This document shows positions 28,186 to 38,501 of a DNA stretch of 64,000 nt, piece after piece; position 1 is the first letter of the stretch, and every line of letters begins with the position of its first letter. Location of the stretch: assembly GCF_000738265.1 (NCBI RefSeq), contig NZ_JFCQ01000029.1:248001-312000 (forward strand), written 5' to 3'. Below the pieces are notes generated by a model. The model was not told the DNA's origin, did not search any database, and saw only the letters and a list, made by a program, of their open reading frames with translations. This stretch comes from Corynebacterium jeikeium. GTDB taxonomy: Bacteria; Actinomycetota; Actinomycetes; Mycobacteriales; Mycobacteriaceae. The translations under genes were made by a program, and so were the position numbers.

Positions 28186-28788
28186 TTAGGCGTTTTCCTT
28201 GCGGGAATCCACAATGTACTGCACGCCCGTGACGACGGTCTGTACGACGGCCACGCCCATTACGATCATGGCGATGGTCTGCACGACCCCACCGAAAGGC
28301 AGTATGTAAAGGAACACCGCCAGGGTCTGCAGCACGGTCTTTAGCTTCCCGCCCTTGGATGCTGGCACCACATTACCTTGGCGCGCCAACACCATGCGCC
28401 AGACGGTGATTCCCAGCTCGCGCACAACGACGATGGCAGTGACCCACCACGGTAGCTCGCCGAGGATATTCAGGCTTACGAACGCGGAGATCATCAGCGC
28501 CTTGTCCGCGATGGGATCAGCCAACTTTCCGAAGTCGGTGATGACCTCATAGCGACGCGCCAGGTAGCCGTCCAGCTGGTCGGTGAACATCAACAGGCTA
28601 AACGCCAGCAGAGCCCACCAGCGGTGCGCACGGTCGGTATCGGACCCAGCCACGTCCCACTCCCCGGAAGTCAGGATCAGCCAGAGGAACACCGGGATCA
28701 AGGCGATGCGAATGCACGTGAGTACATTCGGCAGGCTCACGTTGTGGACGAACCTGCCAAACGACGATCGCGGTGTTGAAGTGTTCAC
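28186..28788 (-). CDS. pgsA: CDP-diacylglycerol-glycerol-3-phosphate 3-phosphatidyltransferase
   Basis: A membrane protein of 200 residues with the CDP-alcohol phosphotransferase signature D-x2-D-G-x2-A-R-x8-G-x3-D-x3-D, seen as DQLDGYLARR...GKLADPIAD, and several membrane helices. It makes phosphatidylglycerophosphate. Corynebacteria have related paralogues, so the exact substrate is inferred from position (before pncC-clgR, as mycobacterial pgsA3). The GTG start has TAGGAT (28802-28797) ending 8 nt upstream and no ribosome site, so it is probably leaderless. Confidence 0.9.
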   Translation of the reverse strand: MNTSTPRSSFGRFVHNVSLPNVLTCIRIALIPVFLWLILTSGEWDVAGSDTDRAHRWWALLAFSLLMFTDQLDGYLARRYEVITDFGKLADPIADKALMISAFVSLNILGELPWWVTAIVVVRELGITVWRMVLARQGNVVPASKGGKLKTVLQTLAVFLYILPFGGVVQTIAMIVMGVAVVQTVVTGVQYIVDSRKENA

Positions 28789-28812
28789 GAGTATCTATCC
28801 TAGCGCGGAGCT

Positions 28813-29814
28813 CTATTCGTTTTCGGCCAGATTCTTCTTGCCCACCGTCAAGCTCAGAACTGTCGTGACAACGAGGATGCCAACGATCGTCAGCAGGGAG
28901 AATTCCACGGAAACCTCGGGCACAGACAGCCCCTGACCGCTGTTGATAAACGGCAGGTTGTTCTCATGCAGGGCGTGCAGGATCAGCTTCACACCGATAA
29001 ACGCCAGGATGAGGAACAGCCCGTAAGACAGGTAGACCAGACGATCCAGCAGGCCATCCAGCAGGAAGTAGAGCTGCCGCAGTCCCAACAGTGCCAAGGC
29101 GTTGGTCGTAAACACAATGTATGGTTCGCTGGTAATGCCGTAGATGGCAGGGATGGAATCCAAGGCGAAGAGCACGTCGACGAAGCCGATGGCCACCAGG
29201 GCGATGAAAAGTGGCGTCAAAACCTTCTTGCCATTTTCCTTAAACCACAAACGGTCCGACTCGTAGTGATCCGAGACATGAATAAACTTGCGCACTGCTT
29301 TGATGACCATCATGTCCTGCGGGTCCTGCTCCTCCTGGCCGGAGATCTCGTCCCACAGAAGCTTCGCGGCGGTCCACAGCAGGAACAGGCCGAACAGGTA
29401 GAACACATCGGACCAGGCCTCAATGATGGCCGCGCCTAGGGCGATGAACACGCCACGCAGGATTAGCGCCAGCGCGATACCGATCAATAGCGCCTTTTGC
29501 TGGTACTTGCGTGGGATCTTAAAGGAGCTCAGGATCAGCGCGAAAACGAATAGATTGTCTACGCTCAAGGCCTTTTCGGTGATATAGCCGGCGAAGAACT
29601 CCATGCCGTGCTGGTGCGGGTTCCCCGGCTCACCCCAGGTCAGCCACAGGAAACCACCGAAGAGGCAGGCAAGAGCCACGTAGAACAGCGACCACAGCGC
29701 CGACTCCTTCATCGACGGCTCGTGAGGAGTCTTGACGTGGCTGTAAAAATCGAAGACAAAGAATCCGGCGACCACGACGATGGTGATCACCCAGGTTAAG
29801 GCGTTAACTTCCAT
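28813..29814 (-). CDS. TerC family membrane protein (probable Mn2+ exporter)
   Basis: A protein of 333 residues with about nine membrane segments. TerC-family acidic motifs are present, such as ITEKALSVDNLFVFALI and FVDVLFALDSIPAIYGIT. TerC proteins of the Alx/YkoY/MeeF type export manganese and metalate secreted enzymes. ATG 29814 is chosen because GGAGG lies 6 nt upstream; the longer frame from 29844 would start inside the expression platform. The upstream manganese riboswitch supports manganese rather than tellurite as the physiological ligand. Confidence 0.93.
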   Translation of the reverse strand: MEVNALTWVITIVVVAGFFVFDFYSHVKTPHEPSMKESALWSLFYVALACLFGGFLWLTWGEPGNPHQHGMEFFAGYITEKALSVDNLFVFALILSSFKIPRKYQQKALLIGIALALILRGVFIALGAAIIEAWSDVFYLFGLFLLWTAAKLLWDEISGQEEQDPQDMMVIKAVRKFIHVSDHYESDRLWFKENGKKVLTPLFIALVAIGFVDVLFALDSIPAIYGITSEPYIVFTTNALALLGLRQLYFLLDGLLDRLVYLSYGLFLILAFIGVKLILHALHENNLPFINSGQGLSVPEVSVEFSLLTIVGILVVTTVLSLTVGKKNLAENE

Positions 29815-29819
29815 GTAAA

Positions 29820-29993
29820 ACCTCCGGTCGTAAAAATGCGTCACTTGTTAGACCGGAGGTCTCCCCTGCCCGTTCCAAAAACAGTCACGAGCCGACATGA
29901 CCGGGAGGTTCGCGGGACATCCGCACCTGCCGTGTTGACGATCAATGTCGAGGCGCCAAAAAATTTTTGGCGTTAGGGTACTCCCCTCCAACT
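29820..29993 (-). promoter_or_regulatory. yybP-ykoY manganese riboswitch controlling terC translation
   Basis: Read on the minus strand, TTGGAGG (29991-29985) is followed by GGAGTA. An inverted repeat around A/T runs (29972-29954), a TCGTCAACACGG segment, GGTCATGTCGG and finally GGGGAGACCTCCGG (to about 29853) come next; these are the conserved yybP-ykoY elements. CCTCCGG can pair with TTGGAGG as P1. Alternatively ACCTCCGGTC (29860-29851) is a perfect 10-nt complement of GACCGGAGGT (29829-29820), which contains the terC ribosome site. Mn2+ binding should stabilise P1 and free translation. A -10-like TAGAGT lies at 30006-30001, just upstream. Confidence 0.85.
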
Positions 29994-30052
29994 GGTGCTC
30001 ACTCTACACGCCCTGGGCGCGGGCTTGGGGAGGCGGGGGCGGATAGAGGCAC

Positions 30053-33000
30053 CTACACTGTCCCGCTCGGCGGATTGGCCGAGACTACACGGGTGGTCTC
30101 GGAGTCTTCCTCCGCTACCTCCTTGGGCGCGTCCTCCGGGTTAGCGCCCTTGATCATCCAGAGCATCGTCTCCAGCTCTTCCGGCTTGACCAGCACCTCG
30201 CGCGCCTTCGACCCCTCGGACGGACCAACCACGCCGCGGGTTTCCATGAGGTCCATAAGTCGGCCGGCCTTGGCAAAACCGATGCGCAGCTTGCGCTGCA
30301 GCATGGAAGTCGATCCGAACTGGCTAGTCACGACCAGCTCGACTGCCTGCAGCAGATCCTCCAGGTCATCGCCGATGTCCGGATCGATATCCTTCTTCGC
30401 CTCAGCGGCCTTGTCCTCGGTCACGCCTTCGGTGTAGTCGGGTTCTGCCTGATCCTTCGCAGCCTCGACGACCGCGCTGATCTCCTCGTCCGTCACGAAG
30501 GCACCCTGGATACGCTGCGGCTTGCCAGCACCCTGCGGGATGAACAGGCCGTCGCCCATGCCGATCAGCTTCTCCGCGCCACCCTGGTCCAGGATCACGC
30601 GGGAGTCCGTCGACGAACTGGTGGCGAAGGCCAGTCGCGAAGGCACGTTCGTCTTGATCAGGCCGGTGACTACGTCTACCGACGGGCGCTGTGTCGCCAG
30701 CACCAGGTGGATGCCGGCGGCACGGGCCTTCTGGGTGATGCGCACGATCGAGTCCTCAATCTCGCGCGGGGCAGTCATCATCAGGTCGGCCAGCTCGTCG
30801 ACCACGCAGACGATGTACGGGTATGGGCGGTATTCGCGCTCGGAGCCCAGCGGTGTGGTGATTTCACCCGACTTCACCTTGCGGTTGAAGTCCTTGATGT
30901 GGCGCACGCGGCTGGCCTTCATGTCCATGTACCGCTGTTCCATCTCTTCCACCAGCCAGGTCAGCGCCGCGGCGGCCTTCTTCGGCTGCGTAATAATCGG
31001 CGTGATGAGGTGCGGGATGCCCTCGTAGGGGGTCAGCTCCACCATCTTCGGGTCGACCAGGATCAGGCGCACGTCGTCGGGGGTTGCACGGGTCAACAGG
31101 GAAACCAGCATCGAGTTAACGAATGCCGACTTACCGGAGCCCGTCGAACCTGCCACCAACAGGTGCGGCATCTTCTGGATCGAGTGAGCCACAAAGTCGC
31201 CTTCGATATCCTTGCCCAGTCCGATAACCATGGGATCGTGGTCGGCCCGCACCTTCGGAGCCTCCAGCACATCGGCCAGACGCACCATTTCGCGGTCCGT
31301 GTTGGGAACTTCGATGCCTACGGCGGACTTGCCGGGGATCGGGGTCAGCAGACGCACGTTATCGGTAGCCACCGCGTAGGCCAGGTTGGACTGCAGGTTG
31401 GTGATCTTCGATACCTTCACGCCAGGCCCCAGTTCGACCTCGTAGCGGGTCACTGTCGGTCCGCGGCTAAAGCCCGTCACCTGTGCGTCGACGTTGAATT
31501 CCGCGAACACATCCGTGATCGCTTCGATCATCCGGTCGTTCGTCTCACTACGGGTCTTCGGTGTGTCGCCCTTGATTAGCAATTCGGTTGACGGCAACGC
31601 GTAATCGCTGTCGCTGCCACTGTCGTTGTTGCTGTTTTTGTTCTGGACGCCCCGTCCCGCAGGCTCAGCCTCTTCCAATTCCGACTTGGGGGTCGAAGCT
31701 GGAATCTTGGCGGCATCAATTCCGGAGCGAGCGACGATGGCATTGCGTACCGAATCGCGCGAGTCGGCCACGGGATCCCGGCGGGCGGGCTTGGCCGGTG
31801 CGTCGAGATCCAACTCTGCATCCAGATCGTCGTCTTCCAACAGATCCGCAACGTCATCGACCTGGGGCTCAGGCTTGGCTACAGGCTTAGGCGCCGGCTT
31901 TGCCTTCGGTCGGCGGCGCGGCTGGCGCTTCGGCTGCTCCAGGTCGTCCAGCACCAGAGTTTCGTTCTGATCCGCGTCAGCCTCGGCCGCCACCGGGTAG
32001 TTATCCATCGGCGTGCGGTAGTTCGCGCGAGCCGCGCGAGTGATCTCGCGGTCGACATGGCCATATTGATCGTCGTCGATACCCTCGGCATCCTCATCGT
32101 AGGCGTCATAAGCGGTGCCACCACGGCCACCTCCCACGCCGAGGAAGTCCACGGCGAGGTTGTAAATCTGCTTGACCGTCAGCCCCGTCAGCTGCAGGGC
32201 TCCATAGACGATCGCCAGCAGCAGGAGTGGTACAGCCAGGTAGGAGCTAAAGCCCACGGCCATCGGCGTGCCGATCGCCTGGCCGACGAGTCCGCCAGCG
32301 CTAGATTTACCGCCACTGGTCGTCGGCTGTCCGGCAAATATGTGGATCAACCCCAGCATGGAAAGCACGATCAACGCAGAGCCGAGCCACAGGCGGAGCG
32401 TGGAGCGCTGGGTGCGCTCGATGCCCACCATCAGCACCCAGGCGGCAAACGCCATAGCAACCGGTACCACGTAGCCGCCGGCGCCGATGATCCAGGTGAG
32501 AATGCCGGCGATCGCGTTGCCCACTGCTCCGCCCACGCCGAACCACAACGTTCCGGCCAGAATCAGGGCAACGGCGAACACGCCGATCGCTGCGCCATCG
32601 TAGGATCCACCGATGCGCGTTGGATAGCCCTCGGTGTCCCGGGAATCATCGGCGTTGAAGTCGGCGTCAAAACCATCGTCTTCGGTATCCGGGGTCCAGT
32701 TGTCGCTTGCTCGAGAACCGCGACGCTTGTCAACCTTCTTAACTTGACTTGTGCGCGATCCTCGCTGGTTACCCCGTTTGGAGATCACCTGCGTCTCCGC
32801 CTCCTCTACAACGTCTAGATCTTCATCGTCAAAAGTGTCAAAGTCGCTACTACGGTTGTGGCTGGCTAGACGGCGGGTCAGGCCACCAATCCCCCGTGCG
32901 GCACCGCTGAACGCAGATCCTAGAGAATGGCCGACCACTCCAAAGGCGCTGCCGGTCCTTTCGAAGCCCTCGTCCCCGGAATAGCCGGAGTAGCCAGAGC

Positions 33001-33067
33001 TAGAACGGCCGACGTGGGCGTCCCGGTTGCGGGGCGCCGAGCTGCGTGAACGACTTGTGACAGACAT
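30053..33067 (-). CDS. ftsK: FtsK/SpoIIIE-type DNA translocase
   Basis: A protein of 1004 residues. After a disordered basic N-terminus (1-135) come four membrane segments (about 145-310) and a Lys/Pro/acidic linker (340-500). The motor follows, with Walker [10 protein letters not shown] and Walker B LILVDPK, then a C-terminal gamma winged helix (about 925-995, [21 protein letters not shown]) that reads KOPS. It segregates chromosome termini at the septum. ATG 33067 is chosen because TAGAGT (33080-33075) ends 7 nt upstream without a ribosome site; the longer frame to 33103 is less likely. Confidence 0.97.
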   Translation of the reverse strand: MSVTSRSRSSAPRNRDAHVGRSSSGYSGYSGDEGFERTGSAFGVVGHSLGSAFSGAARGIGGLTRRLASHNRSSDFDTFDDEDLDVVEEAETQVISKRGNQRGSRTSQVKKVDKRRGSRASDNWTPDTEDDGFDADFNADDSRDTEGYPTRIGGSYDGAAIGVFAVALILAGTLWFGVGGAVGNAIAGILTWIIGAGGYVVPVAMAFAAWVLMVGIERTQRSTLRLWLGSALIVLSMLGLIHIFAGQPTTSGGKSSAGGLVGQAIGTPMAVGFSSYLAVPLLLLAIVYGALQLTGLTVKQIYNLAVDFLGVGGGRGGTAYDAYDEDAEGIDDDQYGHVDREITRAARANYRTPMDNYPVAAEADADQNETLVLDDLEQPKRQPRRRPKAKPAPKPVAKPEPQVDDVADLLEDDDLDAELDLDAPAKPARRDPVADSRDSVRNAIVARSGIDAAKIPASTPKSELEEAEPAGRGVQNKNSNNDSGSDSDYALPSTELLIKGDTPKTRSETNDRMIEAITDVFAEFNVDAQVTGFSRGPTVTRYEVELGPGVKVSKITNLQSNLAYAVATDNVRLLTPIPGKSAVGIEVPNTDREMVRLADVLEAPKVRADHDPMVIGLGKDIEGDFVAHSIQKMPHLLVAGSTGSGKSAFVNSMLVSLLTRATPDDVRLILVDPKMVELTPYEGIPHLITPIITQPKKAAAALTWLVEEMEQRYMDMKASRVRHIKDFNRKVKSGEITTPLGSEREYRPYPYIVCVVDELADLMMTAPREIEDSIVRITQKARAAGIHLVLATQRPSVDVVTGLIKTNVPSRLAFATSSSTDSRVILDQGGAEKLIGMGDGLFIPQGAGKPQRIQGAFVTDEEISAVVEAAKDQAEPDYTEGVTEDKAAEAKKDIDPDIGDDLEDLLQAVELVVTSQFGSTSMLQRKLRIGFAKAGRLMDLMETRGVVGPSEGSKAREVLVKPEELETMLWMIKGANPEDAPKEVAEEDSETTRVVSANPPSGTV

Positions 33068-33137
33068 GGTCACCACTCTAGTCGCAGCAACCACAGTAGT
33101 CACACGAGCAACACGCGCTTTGTTCTAAAAAGATGGG

Positions 33138-33788
33138 TTAAAATACGTGGCGACCAATGCGGTTCACTGTAGCCGGATCCTCCGGGGTCAAGGTGACTTC
33201 GGCAACGCTATCGCGACCGTACAGCCACAGCAAGAGCTCCCCGGAGGCGCCCTTCACCCGCACCTCGTCGAAGGAAGAATCAGCTCCGGCGCGGGCGACG
33301 GTCGGCGTGGCGGCATCCGTGCGCTCCAGGACTACGTGGATGGTCGAGGAACGCAGGAAGAACTTAGCCATCACCTTCACCGCATTCCACAGGTCATCCC
33401 GGGCAGACTGCGGTAAATCACGCGGGGCGCCCTCCCCTCCCCCGCGGCGCACGTCCTCGTGGTGGATGAAGTTCTCGGCGAGGTTGGCATACTTGTCTGC
33501 CAGGCGCATCGGGTTCCACGCAGGCGGACCGCTGCGGTACATCTCGACCAGCTCACCAAATGGCTTGGATTCATAGTCGTGGCTGACGGAATCCAGTCGG
33601 TTTGCGAGCCCCTTGAAGAAAAGCCCCGCTGCAGCGTCGGGGCGATACTCGCGGATAACGAGGTGAACGGCGAGGTCGCGAGTGGACCAGCCCTCGCAGA
33701 GCGTAGGTGCATCGGGTCCGGACTGCTGCAGCAGGTTAGCGAGCGCTTCACGTTCGGACTGGGAGGTGCTCATGGTGCGATTGTCCAT
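33138..33788 (-). CDS. TIGR03085 family protein (DinB / mycothiol-isomerase-like fold)
   Basis: A protein of 216 residues with the N-terminal pattern SEREALANLLQQSGPDAPTLCEGWSTRDLAVHL. This is shared with mycothiol-dependent maleylpyruvate isomerase-like and DinB metal-binding proteins; actinobacterial members form family TIGR03085. A conserved His set (HLVIRE, FIHHEDVRR) could bind a divalent metal. No enzymatic role is established. TACGCT (33802-33797) ends 8 nt before ATG 33788, suggesting a leaderless mRNA and the longer start rather than the internal ATG 33773. It lies between rnj and ftsK. Confidence 0.8.
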   Translation of the reverse strand: MDNRTMSTSQSEREALANLLQQSGPDAPTLCEGWSTRDLAVHLVIREYRPDAAAGLFFKGLANRLDSVSHDYESKPFGELVEMYRSGPPAWNPMRLADKYANLAENFIHHEDVRRGGGEGAPRDLPQSARDDLWNAVKVMAKFFLRSSTIHVVLERTDAATPTVARAGADSSFDEVRVKGASGELLLWLYGRDSVAEVTLTPEDPATVNRIGRHVF

Positions 33789-33818
33789 GGCACCCCAGCG
33801 TAGCGAAAAAACGGCTCG

Positions 33819-35927
33819 CTAGATGGACTCGCGGGAGTCCTCTTCGTCGAGTTCCTCGACAATCTCGGAGCTCATCGGAACCACGGTCGGCACGATCATC
33901 GGCTTACGGTTCCACTTGTCGGAGATCAGCTTGCCCACCTTGCGGCGGATAACCTGCGCCATGCGGTACGGGTCATTCTCGCCCTCGCCGGCCAGGTCGA
34001 TCATCACGTTGTCGACCTTCTCCTGGATTTCCTTTAGCATGTCGCGGGCATCGTCGGAGAAGCCCTTGGCCTGCACGCTCGGTGCCTCCAGTGGGCGACC
34101 AGTGCGGTTGTCGATCACGGTGGTGATGGAGATCAAACCACCTTCCGACATCGCGGTGCGGTCCTCCAGAACGCCACTGTCGATGTCACCCATGCGGGTG
34201 CCGTCGACGTAGAGGTTGCCGACGGTGATCTGGCCAACGACCTTCGCGTGACCCTTGTGTAGATCCACGACCACGCCGTTCTGCGCCAGCGGAATGTTGT
34301 TCGGGTTCACACCCGTGCTGATCGCCAGCTCCTTGTTGGCGCGCAGGTGGCGCCACTCGCCATGCACGGGCATGGCGTTGCGCGGGCGGACAGCGTTGTA
34401 CAGGAACAAAAGCTCACCGGAGTAACCGTGGCCGGAAGTGTGCACCTTCGCATCGCGGCCGGTGATAACCGTCGCGCCGATCTGGGACAGCATGTTGATC
34501 ACGCCGAACACAGCTTCCTCGTTACCTGGAACCAAGGAGGAAGACAGGATGATCAGGTCGCCATCACGGACGGTGATCTGGCGGTGCTCGCGGCGCGCCA
34601 TGCGGGACAGAGCCGCCATCGGCTCGCCCTGGGTACCGGTGGTAATCAGAACGACCTTGTGCGGAGCCATCTTCGAGGCCTCGTCCATGGAGACGATGGT
34701 ACCGCGTGGCACGTTCAGGTAGCCCATGCGCTCTGCGATCTCCATGTTGCGGATCATGGAGCGTCCGTTGAAGGCCACCTTGCGGTTGGCAGCCACCGCA
34801 GCGTCCACAGCGGACTGCACGCGGGAGACGTTCGAGGCAAAGGAGGCGATGATCACGCGCTGCTTTGCGTCGCGCACCAGGCGCTTCAGCGTCGGGGCGA
34901 TGTCAGCCTCCGAGCCTGATATACCCGGGGTGGTCGCGTTGGTGGAATCACACAGGAACAGATCCACGCCCTCGTCGCCAAAGCGGGACAGCGCCGGCAG
35001 ATCGGTCGGGCGACCGTCCAGCGGGGTCTGGTCCATCTTGATGTCGCCGGTGTGAACCAGCAGACCAGCGCCGGTCTTTAGGGCAATACCCAGGCAGTCC
35101 GGGATGGAATGGTTCACGGCGAAGAAGCGCAGGTCGAATGGGCCGCGGCTCTCGTGGGAGTTCTCATCCACCTCGATCAGCTTCGGACGCTGGCGGTGCT
35201 CCTGCGTCTTAGCCGCGATCAGGGCGCAGGTGAAGCGGGAGGCGATGATCGGAATGTCCGCGCGCTGCTTTAGTAGCCACGGGATTGCGCCGATGTGGTC
35301 CTCGTGGCCGTGGGTGATAACCAGAGCCTCGACGCGGTCCCACTTGTCCTCCAGGTAGCTGAAGTCCGGCAGGATCAGGTCCACGCCCGGCTCACCGGAG
35401 CTCGGGAAGAGCACACCACAGTCGATAATCAGCAGGCGACCGTCGTACTCGAAGACGGTCATGTTGCGGCCGATCTCGGAAATGCCACCCAGAGCGACGA
35501 TGCGCAGGCTGCCCTTAGGCTGCTTTGGTGGCTTCGGCAGACGCTGCGTCAGGTCCGCACCCTGCATTGCCTTCAGCGCACCCTTGCGACGGTCGCCACC
35601 GCGGTTGTTGCGCCCCCGGCCGTTGTTGTTGCCGTTGTTGCCGTTGCCACCGCGACCCCGGCCACGGGAACGGCGGTTACGGTTGCGGTTGCCGCCACCG
35701 TTGTTCTTAGCGTTGTTGTTGCCGCCGTCGTTCTTGCCGTTGCCGTTGTCGTTGCCAGCATCGGCGCTGTTGTTAGCGCCGTCGTTATTAGCGACGCCAC
35801 CGTCGTTGAAAACCGTCGCAGCCTCAGTGTTAGAGACAGCGGTGTTGTCCGATTGTGCTTCCGCTTCAGCGCTCGGCGGAGCTGCCTTCCGAGTTACCTT
35901 ACGGCCTCGGGAACGTTGTTCAGTCAT
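33819..35927 (-). CDS. rnj: Ribonuclease J with an Asn/Gly/Arg-rich N-terminal extension
   Basis: A protein of 702 residues. The metallo-beta-lactamase/beta-CASP core begins near residue 135 (GSLRIVALGGISEIGRNM) and carries the HGHEDHIGAIPW metal motif; a C-terminal dimerisation domain follows. It is a 5' exo- and endonuclease in RNA processing. Residues about 40-115 are low complexity: runs of Asn/Gly/Asp, then RNRNRRSRGRGRGG and more NNG repeats, suggesting an RNA-binding or condensate-forming tail. ATG 35927 is chosen, with AGGGAAA upstream. It lies 7 nt after dapA, so the two are likely co-transcribed. Confidence 0.95.
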   Translation of the reverse strand: MTEQRSRGRKVTRKAAPPSAEAEAQSDNTAVSNTEAATVFNDGGVANNDGANNSADAGNDNGNGKNDGGNNNAKNNGGGNRNRNRRSRGRGRGGNGNNGNNNGRGRNNRGGDRRKGALKAMQGADLTQRLPKPPKQPKGSLRIVALGGISEIGRNMTVFEYDGRLLIIDCGVLFPSSGEPGVDLILPDFSYLEDKWDRVEALVITHGHEDHIGAIPWLLKQRADIPIIASRFTCALIAAKTQEHRQRPKLIEVDENSHESRGPFDLRFFAVNHSIPDCLGIALKTGAGLLVHTGDIKMDQTPLDGRPTDLPALSRFGDEGVDLFLCDSTNATTPGISGSEADIAPTLKRLVRDAKQRVIIASFASNVSRVQSAVDAAVAANRKVAFNGRSMIRNMEIAERMGYLNVPRGTIVSMDEASKMAPHKVVLITTGTQGEPMAALSRMARREHRQITVRDGDLIILSSSLVPGNEEAVFGVINMLSQIGATVITGRDAKVHTSGHGYSGELLFLYNAVRPRNAMPVHGEWRHLRANKELAISTGVNPNNIPLAQNGVVVDLHKGHAKVVGQITVGNLYVDGTRMGDIDSGVLEDRTAMSEGGLISITTVIDNRTGRPLEAPSVQAKGFSDDARDMLKEIQEKVDNVMIDLAGEGENDPYRMAQVIRRKVGKLISDKWNRKPMIVPTVVPMSSEIVEELDEEDSRESI

Positions 35928-35934
35928 ATTTTCC

Positions 35935-36837
35935 CTATACCCCTGCTGCCTGCAGGTCTTGAGCCAGCTGATCCATCTCAGCGGCTGTCGGTTCGATAAT
36001 GGGAAGACGGGGCGCACCCGCGTCCTTCCCCTTAAGCTTCAAAGCTGCCTTTGCGAAAGTCACGCCTCCGAGCCGTGCCTGTGCCTTCTGCAGAGGTTGC
36101 AGTCGCACAGCGATGCTGCGAGCCGTGGCAAGATCCCCGGCGTCAAAAGCATCCCTCAGTTCCTTCAGCTGTCGGGCCGCTACGTGACCGATCACGGAAA
36201 TAAAGCCCGTGGCACCAGCGGCCAACCACGGCAGGTTCAGCGGGTCATCGCCCGAGTACCATGCCAGGTCGGTGTTCTCGATCAGCTCCATGGCTGCGGC
36301 CAGGTCACCCTTGGCATCCTTCACGGCTGCGATCTGTGGATGCGCAGCCAGTCGGTGCAGGGTCTCCGGCTCTACCGGAACGACGGAACGGGAAGGGATG
36401 TCGTAGACGCAGACGGGAATATCCACGGCGTCCGCAACGGTCGTGAAGTGCTGATAGAGCCCCTCCTGGCTGGGACGGGAGTAGTAAGGAGTCACAACCA
36501 GCAGAGAATCAGCACCAGCGTCCTGCGAAGCGCGGGACAGTTCGACAGTGGCAGCGGTATCATTCGATCCGCTTCCGGCGATGAGCTTTACGCGGTCACC
36601 GAGCTCGGATCGTACTGCTCTGAGCAGGTCAAGCTTCTCGGTCGCACCCGTAGTGGGAGACTCTCCGGTGGTTCCGGCCAAGACCAAAGAATCGCAGCCC
36701 TCTTCCACGAGGTGGCCGGCTAGAGCCACACCCGCATCCAAGTCGATGGAACCGTCCTTTTTAAAGGGGGTCACCATCGCAAGAGAGATAGTTCCGAAAT
36801 GCGCGGATCCCCTTGTTGCTGCGTTACCTGTACTCAT
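35935..36837 (-). CDS. dapA: 4-hydroxy-tetrahydrodipicolinate synthase
   Basis: A TIM-barrel lyase of 300 residues. Signatures are GTTGESPTT (threonine relay), VYDIPSRSV with the catalytic Tyr, and AAVKDAKGD with the Schiff-base Lys. It condenses pyruvate and aspartate semialdehyde, the first step of the diaminopimelate/lysine branch. ATG 36837 is chosen: TAGTCT (36851-36846) ends 8 nt upstream, although GGGAAG in that gap could also act as a ribosome site. The order dapB-thyX-dapA-rnj along the minus strand is conserved in corynebacteria. Confidence 0.97.
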   Translation of the reverse strand: MSTGNAATRGSAHFGTISLAMVTPFKKDGSIDLDAGVALAGHLVEEGCDSLVLAGTTGESPTTGATEKLDLLRAVRSELGDRVKLIAGSGSNDTAATVELSRASQDAGADSLLVVTPYYSRPSQEGLYQHFTTVADAVDIPVCVYDIPSRSVVPVEPETLHRLAAHPQIAAVKDAKGDLAAAMELIENTDLAWYSGDDPLNLPWLAAGATGFISVIGHVAARQLKELRDAFDAGDLATARSIAVRLQPLQKAQARLGGVTFAKAALKLKGKDAGAPRLPIIEPTAAEMDQLAQDLQAAGV

Positions 36838-36912
36838 GACTTCCCAGACTACCTTCCTTCCCGAGAAACGCACGTATTTGGGTGCAATGTCCGATGCGTT
36901 GCGGTTTTAGTT

Positions 36913-37665
36913 TTAGGATTCACCCACATAGGGACTCGTCGCCATCTCCCCGCCATCGTGCAACTGCGTGATCGAAAAGTCCTCAAAAACATTCGGCGCC
37001 ACGGCCTGTAGCTTGCGCAGGCAGGCCACGGCAATTCGGCGGATCTCCGGATCTGCATGCTCCGCAGCCCGCATGGCGATGAAGTGCCGCCAGCTGCGGA
37101 AGTTACCGCTCATGACGAAGCGGGTTTCGATGCAGTTCGGCAGGACTGCACGGGCGGCCTGGCGGGCCTGCTTGGTGCGCAGCACTGCGTTCGGCTCCTC
37201 CGCGAAGTCCTCGCCCAAGCCGTCCAGGATCTCCCGGTAGGCGTCATAGGCAACGTCCGCAGCCTGGAGGAACAGCCTCTTCAGATCCTCGTTGTCTTCA
37301 ATCGCTTCCGGAACCACGACCCGTGCTTCATCGGAAGGGACATAGCGCTGCGACAATTGGCTGAAGCTGAAGTGCCGGTGCCGCATGATCTCGTGGGAGC
37401 AGGAACGCGAAACGCCTCGCAGATACATGGAGGCGCTGGCGTGCTCCAGCAGCGTCGTGTGGCCGACATCCATGATGTGGCGTACATAGGCCGCGTTGGT
37501 CGCGGTGTGCGGATTGGGCTTATCCCAGGTCTCGTAGCAGGCACGACCTGCGAACTCGACCAGGGCGGCGCCACCTGTGGCATCGGTCTGCCACTCCAGA
37601 TCCTCCACCGATTGGAAGTCGGTGTGGCCGACCAGGTCGATCTGTAGGGGTGCAACGGTAGCCAT
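36913..37665 (-). CDS. thyX: Flavin-dependent thymidylate synthase
   Basis: A protein of 250 residues with the ThyX motif RHRxxSxxxxSxR seen as [13 protein letters not shown]. It methylates dUMP using CH2-H4folate and FADH2. The chosen ATG 37665 lies 4 nt after the dapB stop, indicating an operon; the longer frame to 37704 would overlap dapB. Sitting between dapB and dapA is typical for corynebacteria. Confidence 0.97.
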   Translation of the reverse strand: MATVAPLQIDLVGHTDFQSVEDLEWQTDATGGAALVEFAGRACYETWDKPNPHTATNAAYVRHIMDVGHTTLLEHASASMYLRGVSRSCSHEIMRHRHFSFSQLSQRYVPSDEARVVVPEAIEDNEDLKRLFLQAADVAYDAYREILDGLGEDFAEEPNAVLRTKQARQAARAVLPNCIETRFVMSGNFRSWRHFIAMRAAEHADPEIRRIAVACLRKLQAVAPNVFEDFSITQLHDGGEMATSPYVGES

Positions 37666-37669
37666 GTGT

Positions 37670-38497
<828 letters not shown>

Positions 38498-38501
<4 letters not shown>

